Source of the DNA: Pseudoflavonifractor sp050943825
GTDB lineage: Bacteria; Bacillota; Clostridia; Oscillospirales; Oscillospiraceae
Direction: 5' to 3'
NCBI RefSeq assembly: GCF_050943825.1
Contig: NZ_JBMNPX010000011.1
Location: 31,611-95,610 of the forward strand
DNA: 64,000 nt
The notes below the pieces were generated by a model that was not told the DNA's origin, searched no databases, and worked only from the letters and a program-made list of their open reading frames with translations. Shown piece by piece: positions 9,074-15,913 of this stretch (positions are counted from its first letter, which is position 1; every line of letters begins with the position of its first letter). The position numbers and the translations under genes are program-made.

Positions 9074-9707
9074 ACTCCTGCCCTCACAGCGGATTCAGGG
9101 CCGGTGGCTGTGCCACCTGGAGGACGGGACTATCCTGCGGGTGACCGAGAACGAGGTGGCCTGCTTCGGGCTGTACTCCGGCATGGAGCTGACCGGAGAA
9201 CTGCGGGCGCAGCTGGAGGAGGCCGTCCGCCGGGGCGAGGTGAAGGAAAAGGCCCTGCGGCTTTTGTCCGGACGGCCTATGTCCCGGAAGGAGCTGGTGG
9301 ACAAGCTCACCACCCGGCCCCGTGACAAGGAGAAGGAGCCCATCCCCGAGGAGCTGGCCGAGGAGGCCGCCAACCGTCTGGAGGAGCTGGGCTACCTCAA
9401 CGATGCCGAGTACGCCAGCACCGTGGCCCGGCACTACGCCGCCAAGGGCTACGGGGAGCGGAAGCTGCGGGACGAGCTGTGGAAGCGGGGTGTCCCCCGG
9501 GAGTACTGGGACCAGGCATTGGAGGAGGTCCAGGACCCCACAGACGCCATGGATGCCTTTATCCGCCGCAAGCTCATGGGCCGCACCGCTAACCGGGAGA
9601 CGGTGGGCAAGCTGTCCGCCGCGCTGGCCCGAAGGGGCTACCGCTGGGAGGACATCCGCGCCGCCCTGAGCCGGTACGGTGAGACCTTCGAGGACGAGAG
9701 CATTTGA
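9060..9707 (+). CDS. recX: RecA regulator RecX
   Basis: The start ATG at 9060 overlaps the recA stop by 14 bp, the usual coupled arrangement. The product has 215 residues made of three-helix RecX repeats; recognisable pieces are the MSRKELVDKL, LEELGYLNDAEYA and YGERKLRDELWKRGV segments. RecX binds the RecA filament groove and limits RecA activity. The first 60 residues are an extra N-terminal beta-rich segment, as in other Firmicute RecX proteins. Confidence 0.92.
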   Translation: MRITKLLPSQRIQGRWLCHLEDGTILRVTENEVACFGLYSGMELTGELRAQLEEAVRRGEVKEKALRLLSGRPMSRKELVDKLTTRPRDKEKEPIPEELAEEAANRLEELGYLNDAEYASTVARHYAAKGYGERKLRDELWKRGVPREYWDQALEEVQDPTDAMDAFIRRKLMGRTANRETVGKLSAALARRGYRWEDIRAALSRYGETFEDESI

Positions 9708-9736
9708 GAGCAGAGAGAGAAATTCAAGGGAAAACC

Positions 9737-9760
9737 GGAAAATGGGGCATTTTCCCCTTT
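9737..9760 (+). terminator. Intrinsic terminator after recA-recX
   Basis: An 8-bp stem (GGAAAATG/CATTTTCC) with a GGG loop is followed by CCTTTTC and further T-rich sequence. It lies 30 bp after the recX stop. Confidence 0.6.
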
Positions 9761-9819
9761 TCATTTTGTACGTTTCGTGATATCCTGTACTTCACGTTCA
9801 GATGAAGGAGTTACACGCT

Positions 9820-11151
9820 GTGAATCAGTATAAAATTGCGTTTGTTTCCCTTGGCTGCGCCAAGAATCTGGTGAATACCGAGCAGATGATGGCCCTGTGC
9901 CGGGATGCGGGCCACGAGGTGGTCGCCAACCCCGAGGGGGCCGATGTGGCCGTCCTCAACACCTGTGGCTTTATCGACTCTGCCAAGAGCGAGGCCATTG
10001 ACAACATCCTGGAGCTGGCCGAGCTGAAAAGCAAGGGCGCTCTGGGCAAGCTGCTGGTGACGGGCTGCCTGTCCCAGCGATACAAGGACGAGCTGATGGA
10101 GGAAATGCCCGAGGTGGACGGCGTGCTGGGTACCGGCAGCTACACCGACATCGTCCCCGCTGTGGAGTCCGTCATGGAGGGCGACCAGCCCACCTTCTTC
10201 GGCGACATCGACCACACCATTGAGGATGGTGCCCGGATGGTGTCCACCCCCGCCTATACCGCCTACCTGAAGATTGCGGAGGGGTGCGACAACCGATGCT
10301 CCTACTGCATCATCCCCTATCTCCGGGGCCGCTACCGCAGCCGGACCATGGAGTCCCTGCTCGCTGAGGCCAAGGAGCTGGCCGACCGGGGCGTGAAGGA
10401 GATCATCGTCATCGCCCAGGACATCACCCGCTACGGCACCGACCTCTACAAGAAGCGGATGCTGGGCGAGCTGCTCAAGGAGCTGTGCAAGCTGCCCTTC
10501 CACTGGGTGCGGCTGCACTACCTGTACCCCGACGAGCTGGACGACGACCTGATTGACGTCATCGCCAGCGAGCACAAGATCCTCAAGTACATCGACATCC
10601 CCCTCCAGCACATCAACGACAGGCTGCTCCGGTCCATGAACCGCCGGGGCACCAAGGCGGAGATTCTTTCCCTGCTGGACAAGCTGCGGGCGCGGATTCC
10701 CGGCCTGGTGCTGCGCACCTCCCTCATCGCCGGTCTGCCCGGCGAGGGTGAGGCGGAGTTCGAGGAGCTGTGCGACTTCCTGCGGGAGGCCCACATTGAG
10801 CGGGCCGGCATCTTCCAGTTCTCCCCCGAGGAGGGTACCCCTGCCGCCGTCATGCCTGACCAGGTGGACCCCGACACCGCCGCCCGCCGGGTGGAGCTGC
10901 TGGTGGACCTCCAGTCCCGCGTGATGGACGCCTTCAACGAGAGCCGCCTGGGCGAGACCTTGGAGGTGCTCTGCGAGGGCTTTGACCCCGACATGGGCTG
11001 CTACGCCGGCCGCTCCTACGCCGATTCCCCCGACGTGGACGGCAAGGTGTTCTTCACCGCCGCCGGGCTGGTGCCCGCCGGTACCTTTGTCAACGTGCGC
11101 ATCACCGGCACCGAGGACGGCGACCTGATGGGCGAGATTGAGGAGGCGTAA
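9820..11151 (+). CDS. rimO: Ribosomal protein S12 methylthiotransferase
   Basis: The start is taken as the GTG at 9820, because GAAGGAG (9804-9810) is nine bases before it; the in-frame ATG at 9802 overlaps that ribosome site. The product has 443 residues. The N-terminal UPF0004 domain supplies Cys13, Cys49 and Cys83 for the auxiliary cluster. The radical SAM motif CDNRCSYC gives Cys156, Cys160 and Cys163. A C-terminal TRAM domain follows. SLGCAKN and the segment IAQDITRYGTDLY favour RimO over the tRNA enzyme MiaB. It methylthiolates the conserved Asp of ribosomal protein S12. pgsA follows after three bases. Confidence 0.95.
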   Translation: MNQYKIAFVSLGCAKNLVNTEQMMALCRDAGHEVVANPEGADVAVLNTCGFIDSAKSEAIDNILELAELKSKGALGKLLVTGCLSQRYKDELMEEMPEVDGVLGTGSYTDIVPAVESVMEGDQPTFFGDIDHTIEDGARMVSTPAYTAYLKIAEGCDNRCSYCIIPYLRGRYRSRTMESLLAEAKELADRGVKEIIVIAQDITRYGTDLYKKRMLGELLKELCKLPFHWVRLHYLYPDELDDDLIDVIASEHKILKYIDIPLQHINDRLLRSMNRRGTKAEILSLLDKLRARIPGLVLRTSLIAGLPGEGEAEFEELCDFLREAHIERAGIFQFSPEEGTPAAVMPDQVDPDTAARRVELLVDLQSRVMDAFNESRLGETLEVLCEGFDPDMGCYAGRSYADSPDVDGKVFFTAAGLVPAGTFVNVRITGTEDGDLMGEIEEA

Positions 11152-11154
11152 GGG

Positions 11155-11682
11155 ATGAATACGGCCAACAAGCTCACCCTCAGCCGGGTAGTCATGATTC
11201 CGCTGTTCCTGGTGGTGCTCTATCTGGGCTTCCCCAACAGCCAGTATGTAGCCCTGGCCATCTTTATCCTGGCCAGCATCACCGACTTCGTGGACGGCTA
11301 CATCGCCCGCCACTGCAACCAGGTCACCGACTTCGGCAAGTTCATGGACCCCCTGGCCGACAAGCTGCTGGTCATGGCCGCCATGCTGTGGTTCGTGGAG
11401 ACCGGCCGCTTCCCCGCCTGGGCCCTGCTGATTGTCATCGCCCGGGAGTTTGCCGTCACCGCCCTGCGGCTCATCGCCGTGGAGCGGGGGAGAGTGATTG
11501 CCGCCGCATGGTCCGGCAAGATCAAGACCGCCTCCACCATGGTGGGCATCTGCGTCATGTTCGTGTTCCCCAATCCGGTGGTGGACACGGTGGTCATGAC
11601 CATCATTGTCCTCACCACCCTCTACTCCGGCGTGGAGTACTTTATCAAAAACCGGGACGTTATGGACTGGAAGAATATGTGA
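11155..11682 (+). CDS. pgsA: CDP-diacylglycerol--glycerol-3-phosphate 3-phosphatidyltransferase
   Basis: This 175-residue integral membrane enzyme makes phosphatidylglycerol phosphate. The CDP-alcohol phosphotransferase motif D-x2-DG-x2-AR-x8-G-x3-D-x3-D is complete: Asp44, Asp47, Gly48, Ala51, Arg52, Gly61, Asp65 and Asp69. Four to five membrane helices are evident. It starts three bases after rimO, so the two are co-transcribed; a strong terminator follows directly. Confidence 0.96.
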   Translation: MNTANKLTLSRVVMIPLFLVVLYLGFPNSQYVALAIFILASITDFVDGYIARHCNQVTDFGKFMDPLADKLLVMAAMLWFVETGRFPAWALLIVIAREFAVTALRLIAVERGRVIAAAWSGKIKTASTMVGICVMFVFPNPVVDTVVMTIIVLTTLYSGVEYFIKNRDVMDWKNM

Positions 11683-11687
11683 TACAA

Positions 11688-11725
11688 AAAAAGACCGGCC
11701 GCTCAGCTGAGCGGCCGGTCTTTTT
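11688..11725. terminator. Bidirectional intrinsic terminator after pgsA
   Basis: A perfect 19-bp inverted repeat centred on CAGCTG, with A residues on the left and T residues on the right. It serves pgsA from the left and the zinc-ribbon protein gene from the right. Confidence 0.92.
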
Positions 11726-11735
11726 ATATGACGGA

Positions 11736-12224
11736 TTAGAATGAGGCCACGATGACGGAGAGCACCAGACTGATAAGCCACCACAGGGCAAAGGCGGTGA
11801 GAATGGCACCCACCGTGGACCAGAAGGTGAGGGGGCGCACCCGGCGGATGGTCTGGTTATCCGCCACAGGCTTGGCTTGGAGAATGGCTTCCGGGCTTCT
11901 GGTGTCGCTGTCCCGTACCACCTTGGCCATGCCGCAGGGGCCAAAGGAACATCTGGCGGCCTCGTAGGCCTTGGAGGCGGGCACGCCCTTGAGCAGGACA
12001 GCGGGGAGGTTGGCCACGCACTGCTCCGCCTCGGCCTGAGACATGTGGAAATCCCGGCAGAGGTTCTGGAGCACCATCTTTTCTCCCGGCTGGGCGTCCA
12101 GCAGCACCAGGGAGCAGGCGGGGGCGTCGTCGGGCAGCTGGGACAGGGGATAGCCGCAGTGGACACAGGCGGAGGAGAGGTCGGAGATCTCCTTGCCGCA
12201 CTCAGGACAGCGAATCAGCGCCAT
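11736..12224 (-). CDS. Zinc-ribbon membrane protein with an L7/L12-like module
   Basis: The start MALIRCPEC is preceded by GAGGTG. The 162-residue product has an N-terminal zinc ribbon (Cys6, Cys9, Cys20, Cys23), then a module of about 65 residues (about 37-105: SLVLLDAQPGEKMVLQ through AKVVRDSD), then a single C-terminal TM helix (about 137-158). The middle module has the beta-alpha-alpha-beta-alpha-beta pattern of the ribosomal L7/L12 C-terminal domain. It aligns by eye with the central part of the XRE protein encoded two genes upstream, as do the short linker and the TM tail. The role is unknown. It is probably the last gene of the leftward set starting with that XRE gene. Confidence 0.8.
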   Translation of the reverse strand: MALIRCPECGKEISDLSSACVHCGYPLSQLPDDAPACSLVLLDAQPGEKMVLQNLCRDFHMSQAEAEQCVANLPAVLLKGVPASKAYEAARCSFGPCGMAKVVRDSDTRSPEAILQAKPVADNQTIRRVRPLTFWSTVGAILTAFALWWLISLVLSVIVASF

Positions 12225-12279
12225 ATTGCACACCTCTTTTTCAAAATCATTGGAGTGGAAGGGACTCAGTTCTATTTTA

Positions 12280-12633
12280 TCACCGGCTCTGCTGCCGGGC
12301 AAGGCGGAGAAGGGGCAGGAGGGCCAGGCCACCCGACAGATAGGCCAGCAGGTCCAGCGGATCGGACACCGAGCCGGAAATCAGAAGGGGGGAGACATAC
12401 TCCCAAAACAGGCCGCACAGGAGCAGGAAGGCGGCAGCGGGCAGCGCTCTGGTGAGGGGCGGAAGCCGTCCGGCGGACAGCAGCAGGTTGGCCAGGGAGA
12501 GAATCATGGCTCCTGCCAGAATGTCGTGGAAGTACCAGGCGAAGAAGCGGCCTGCAGCTCCCGGCAGGCCGGTGAGCACCAGACGGCTGAGCCAGTACAG
12601 GGATGCGGTGAGGAGGATGAGAGCCAGCGGAAT
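12280..12633 (-). CDS. Small membrane protein, VanZ-like C-terminal motif, possible ATT start
   Basis: The frame has no ATG, GTG or TTG before 12579, where a GTG without a ribosome site begins inside a hydrophobic segment. At 12633 an ATT codon sits six bases after AAGGGA, just past the XRE stop. Using it gives 117 residues and restores a full first membrane helix (IPLALILLTASLYWLSRL). Further helices are at about 38-55, 62-82 and 95-112. The motif FWEYVSP...SDPLDLLAYLSG resembles the WE...SDxxDxxAN pattern of VanZ-like proteins. The function is unknown. An ATT start is rare; if it is wrong, the protein is 99 residues starting at 12579. Confidence 0.55.
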   Translation of the reverse strand: MPLALILLTASLYWLSRLVLTGLPGAAGRFFAWYFHDILAGAMILSLANLLLSAGRLPPLTRALPAAAFLLLCGLFWEYVSPLLISGSVSDPLDLLAYLSGGLALLPLLRLARQQSR

Positions 12634-12644
12634 GGCGTTATCCC

Positions 12645-13253
12645 TTAGAAAAGAGACATGAGCAGCAGGGCCAGAATAACGCCCAGCATGACCGCCAGCA
12701 CTGTGCCGCCGAACCCCAGGCCGCCCCGCTTCTCCTCCGGGGCTTCGATAGGGTCCGCCTGGAGCATGGACTCCTGGCTCTGAGCGCTCTCGTCCCGGAT
12801 GACCTTTACCAGGCCGCAGCTCTCAAAGTCCTTGGCCCGGCGGTAGGCCTCCTCCAGCGTCAGGCCGGAGGCCAGAGCCACGGGCAGAAGGGGGACCATC
12901 CGGTCCACATCCTCCTCCGACATGCCGCTGTTGCGCAGGATACGGCGGGTCTCCCAGGGGCTGGGATTGGTGTCTACCAGGATGAGAGAGTAGCCGCCGG
13001 GCGTCGTCTGAGCCTTGGGCTGGGCCTGAGCGGCGGAGCCGTCATCTTTCTTCTCCTCCCGCCCCAGCAGCAGGTAGTCAGCGGACAGATGGAAGAGCTC
13101 GCACATCTTGCCCACCGCCTCCAGGTCGGGCTTGGTCTGACCGCTCTCCCACTTGCTCACAGCCTGGCGGGACACCCCGAGGGCTTCCCCCAGCTGCTCC
13201 TGGGACATGCCTGCCGCCCGGCGGGCTGCGGCAATCCGTTCATTCAGTTCCAT
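12645..13253 (-). CDS. XRE-family regulator fused to an L7/L12-like module and TM helix
   Basis: The ATG is set by AAGGAGG six bases upstream. The 202-residue product begins with an HTH_3 domain (about 3-58; LGEALGVSRQAVSKWESGQ is the recognition region). A linker of low complexity follows (EEKKDDGSAAQAQPKAQ), then an L7/L12-like module (about 88-155: SLILVDTNPSPWETRRIL to VKVIRDES) and a C-terminal TM helix (about 178-200). A membrane-tethered transcription factor is implied. The module and tail are shared with the zinc-ribbon protein two genes downstream. A palindrome (13372-13390) between this gene and the divergent permease is a candidate target. Confidence 0.85.
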   Translation of the reverse strand: MELNERIAAARRAAGMSQEQLGEALGVSRQAVSKWESGQTKPDLEAVGKMCELFHLSADYLLLGREEKKDDGSAAQAQPKAQTTPGGYSLILVDTNPSPWETRRILRNSGMSEEDVDRMVPLLPVALASGLTLEEAYRRAKDFESCGLVKVIRDESAQSQESMLQADPIEAPEEKRGGLGFGGTVLAVMLGVILALLLMSLF

Positions 13254-13323
13254 AGAGAACCTCCTTCTATTCCAACGTCCGCCGTCCCGCACACCGGGGG
13301 ATGACGGCCTTTTTTCTGGTTTC

Positions 13324-13352
13324 AGTGTACCAAAAAGAGGGGGGTTCCTCAA
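13324..13352 (-). promoter_or_regulatory. Promoter for the XRE gene
   Basis: On the minus strand, TTGAGG (13347-13352) and TACACT (13324-13329) are 17 bp apart, giving transcription toward the XRE gene about 70 bp downstream. Confidence 0.55.
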
Positions 13353-13371
13353 GCGATACAGACTGGAAATC

Positions 13372-13390
13372 TGTCAACCTCAGGTTGACA
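13372..13390. promoter_or_regulatory. Perfect palindrome, candidate operator
   Basis: TGTCAACCT and AGGTTGACA flank one central base: a perfect 9-bp dyad in the divergent region between the XRE gene and the purine permease gene. It lies 20 bp upstream of the minus-strand -35 element and 52 bp upstream of the plus-strand -35 element. No T-run follows, so an operator is more likely than a terminator. Confidence 0.5.
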
Positions 13391-13441
13391 AGGGGCAAAA
13401 AAGCATCTGAGGAGTGCAAAAAGGGGAGAGAGGTGGAATAC

Positions 13442-13469
13442 TTGACAACTCTTTCCACCCTGTTATACT
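13442..13469 (+). promoter_or_regulatory. Strong sigma-A promoter for the purine permease
   Basis: TTGACA (13442-13447) and TATACT (13464-13469) are separated by 16 bp. The predicted leader to the start codon is only about 40 nt, too short for a purine riboswitch. Confidence 0.75.
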
Positions 13470-13515
13470 AATGTCTGTTGACAAACCGGCTTTACCGGCA
13501 GGGAGGAGAATGCGC

Positions 13516-14889
13516 ATGGAGACACAGGGAGGCGTTTTGGACCGGGTGTTCCGGCTCAGGGAGCGGAACACCAGCGTAAAAACCGAAGTTGTGGCGGGCG
13601 TCACCACATTTGTGACTATGGCCTATATTCTGGCCGTCAACCCCATGATTCTGGGGGATGCGGGCATGGACAAGGGCGCGGTGTTCACCGCCACCTGTCT
13701 GGCCTCTCTGATTGCCACCGTATGTATGGCGTTCCTGTCCAACTACCCCTTCGCTTTGTCGGCGGGCATGGGTCTCAACGCCTACTTTGCCTACACTGTG
13801 GTCCTCAAAATGGGGTACAGCTGGCAGATGGCCCTGGCCGCCGTATTTGTAGAGGGCGTCATCTTCATCCTCCTCTCCCTGACCCGGGTGCGGGAGGCGG
13901 TGTTCAACGCCATCCCAATGTCCCTCAAACACGCCGTCTCGGCGGGTATCGGACTGTTTATCGCCTTCATCGGCATGCAGAACTGCAAGCTGGTGGTGGA
14001 CGGCTCCACCCTGGTGGAGATGTACAGCTTCGCCGACAACAGAGCCGACTTCTCTACCGTTGGCATCACCGTGGTGCTGGCTATGGTGGGCGTGCTCATC
14101 ACCGGCATCCTGGTGGTGCGGAAGGTGAAGGGAAATATCCTGTGGGGTATCCTGGCCACCTGGGCCCTGGGCATCCTCTGTCAGCTCACCGGGCTGTATG
14201 ACCCCTCGGTGCTGGGCAGTGTGCTGCCCGACTTCTCCGGCGGCATCGCCGTACCCAGTCTGATGCCCACCCTGGGCCAGATGGACTTCAGCGCCCTGCT
14301 GACCCCCGACTTTGCGGTTGTGGTGTTCGCGCTGCTCTTTGTGGACGTGTTTGACACCATGGGCGGCCTCATCGGCATCGCTTCCAAGGCGGATATGCTG
14401 GATGAGCAGGGGCGCCTGCCCCGGCTGAGAGGCGCTCTGCTCTCCGACGCCATCGGCACCACCGCCGGCGCCGTGCTGGGCACCTCCACCGTCACCACCT
14501 TCGCCGAGAGCGCCGCAGGCGTGGCCGAGGGCGGCCGCACCGGCCTGACCGCCCTGGTCACCGGCGGCCTGTTCGGAGTGGCCCTGTTCCTGTCCCCCCT
14601 GTTCCTGGCTGTGCCCTCCTTTGCCACTGCCCCCGCCCTCATTGTGGTGGGCTTTATGATGACAGCCTCCATCCTCAAGGTGGACTTCAACGATCTGGCC
14701 GACGCCATCCCCGCCTTCCTCTGCTTCCTGGCCATCCCCTTCCTGTACTCCATCTCCGAGGGCATTGCCCTGGGCGTCATCTCCTACGTGGTCATCCACG
14801 CCGCTGCCGGCCGGGAAAACCGCCGCAGGATCAGCCCCGCCATGTATGTGCTGGCGGTGCTCTTTGTGCTCAAATACGTCCTGATTTAA
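13516..14889 (+). CDS. AzgA/PbuG-type purine permease (NCS2 superfamily)
   Basis: The product has 457 residues. The second Met (13516) has GGGAGGAG at proper spacing, whereas the ATG at 13510 is too close. Twelve to fourteen membrane helices are evident. Family marks are VNPMILGDAGMD, the motif SAGMGLNAYFAYTVV and the region DVFDTMGGLIGIASKADM...GTSTVTTFAESAAGVAEGG typical of guanine/hypoxanthine proton symporters. It imports purine bases for salvage. A single-gene unit is likely, as a promoter precedes it and the next transcript starts about 20 bp after the stop. The exact substrate (guanine, hypoxanthine, adenine) is not resolved. Confidence 0.92.
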   Translation: METQGGVLDRVFRLRERNTSVKTEVVAGVTTFVTMAYILAVNPMILGDAGMDKGAVFTATCLASLIATVCMAFLSNYPFALSAGMGLNAYFAYTVVLKMGYSWQMALAAVFVEGVIFILLSLTRVREAVFNAIPMSLKHAVSAGIGLFIAFIGMQNCKLVVDGSTLVEMYSFADNRADFSTVGITVVLAMVGVLITGILVVRKVKGNILWGILATWALGILCQLTGLYDPSVLGSVLPDFSGGIAVPSLMPTLGQMDFSALLTPDFAVVVFALLFVDVFDTMGGLIGIASKADMLDEQGRLPRLRGALLSDAIGTTAGAVLGTSTVTTFAESAAGVAEGGRTGLTALVTGGLFGVALFLSPLFLAVPSFATAPALIVVGFMMTASILKVDFNDLADAIPAFLCFLAIPFLYSISEGIALGVISYVVIHAAAGRENRRRISPAMYVLAVLFVLKYVLI

Positions 14890-14904
14890 AGGGACACGCC
14901 GCCC

Positions 14905-14936
14905 TTGACACACCGAAGACGCCGTGATAGTATAAT
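14905..14936 (+). promoter_or_regulatory. Promoter for the T-box/cysE/cysS transcript
   Basis: TTGACA is at 14905-14910. A -10 element can be read as TAGTAT (14928-14933, 17-bp spacer) or the overlapping perfect TATAAT (14931-14936, 20-bp spacer). Transcription would begin near 14940, at the start of the T-box leader. Confidence 0.65.
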
Positions 14937-14939
14937 GAA

Positions 14940-15197
14940 CTATACCGGCGGAGGATTCTGCCCGGGCTGAATATCGCGAGGAACGGAAAGAGTAGCGCAG
15001 GCCTTACCGGCCAGAGAGGGACCGTCACCGGCTGAGAGCGGTCCCGCGGGAACCCCGCGCGAAGTGCATCCGGGAGCGAGAGGGATGTGGATGCCCTCCG
15101 GCTGGCCCCGTCATCGGCCTTTGAGTGAGAAACGAGAGTGGAACCGCGGTTTTTAATCGCCTCTTGTGCCCTTTGGGCACAGGAGGCGTTTTCTTTT
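14940..15197 (+). ncRNA. T-box riboswitch leader, probably tRNA-Cys responsive
   Basis: The conserved T-box core AGTGGAACCGCGG is at 15138-15150. It is followed by an intrinsic terminator: a 14-bp stem with one G-U pair at 15158-15171 and 15175-15188, then a T-rich run. The upstream 200 nt are GC-rich and can form the long stem I; a TGC triplet near 14968 is a possible Cys specifier, which is inferred from the genes downstream. Uncharged tRNA-Cys should stabilise the antiterminator and allow cysE-cysS transcription when cysteine is short. Confidence 0.88.
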
Positions 15198-15235
15198 ATC
15201 TCCCGCCGGACAGGCGGATGGACAGGAGGTATTCC

Positions 15236-15886
15236 ATGACCAGACTCGGCGAGACCCTGCGGGCCTATCAGGCCCGTGACCCGGCGGCCCGCAGCCGCCT
15301 GGAGATATTTTTGCTCTACCCGGGCGTACACGCCGTCATTTACCACCGCATTGCCCACTGGTTCTACCGGCACAGGCTCTTTTTCCTGGCCCGGTGCGTG
15401 TCCCAGTGGAGCCGCTGCTGGACCGGCATTGAGATCCACCCCGGGGCCAAGATCGGCCGCAGGCTGGTCATCGACCACGGCATGGGCATCGTCATCGGCG
15501 AAACCGCCGAGATCGGGGACGACTGCCTCATCTACCACGGCGTCACCCTGGGCGGTACCGGCAAGGACCACGGCAAGCGCCACCCCACCCTGGGCAACAA
15601 TGTGATGGTGTCCGCCGGAGCCAAGGTACTGGGTCCCTTCAAGGTGGGGGATAATTCCCGCATCGCGGCCAACGCAGTGGTGCTCACTGAGATTCCCCCC
15701 GATGCAACCGCTGTGGGCGTGCCTGCCCGGGTGGTGCGCATCGCCGGCGAGAAGGTGGATTACGCCTCCAAGGTGGACCAGATCCACGTCACCGACCCGG
15801 TGCAGAAGGAGCTCCAGGCCCTGTCCTCTCGGCTGGAGTGGCTGGAGCAGTTCATCGACCAGCAGGCCAAAAACGGAAATCTTTAA
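15236..15886 (+). CDS. cysE: Serine O-acetyltransferase
   Basis: The product has 216 residues with AGGAGG at 15224-15229, after the T-box terminator. It transfers acetyl from acetyl-CoA to serine, giving O-acetylserine for cysteine synthesis. An N-terminal helical part (1-60) precedes the left-handed beta-helix of hexapeptide repeats (IHPGAKIG, IDHGMGIVIGETAEIGD, GVTLGGTGK...HPTLGNNV). The active His/Asp pair lies in RLVIDHGMG. It is the shorter epsC/cysE type common in Firmicutes. It is paired with cysS under one T-box, so cysteine supply and tRNA charging respond together. Confidence 0.95.
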   Translation: MTRLGETLRAYQARDPAARSRLEIFLLYPGVHAVIYHRIAHWFYRHRLFFLARCVSQWSRCWTGIEIHPGAKIGRRLVIDHGMGIVIGETAEIGDDCLIYHGVTLGGTGKDHGKRHPTLGNNVMVSAGAKVLGPFKVGDNSRIAANAVVLTEIPPDATAVGVPARVVRIAGEKVDYASKVDQIHVTDPVQKELQALSSRLEWLEQFIDQQAKNGNL

Positions 15887-15913
15887 TCTATAAAAACAAG
15901 GAGATATCAGGAT

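Noticed and set aside
13470..13515. Purine riboswitch before the purine permease
   Set aside because: The predicted transcript leader is only about 40 nt, too short for the aptamer, and the conserved junction sequences are absent.
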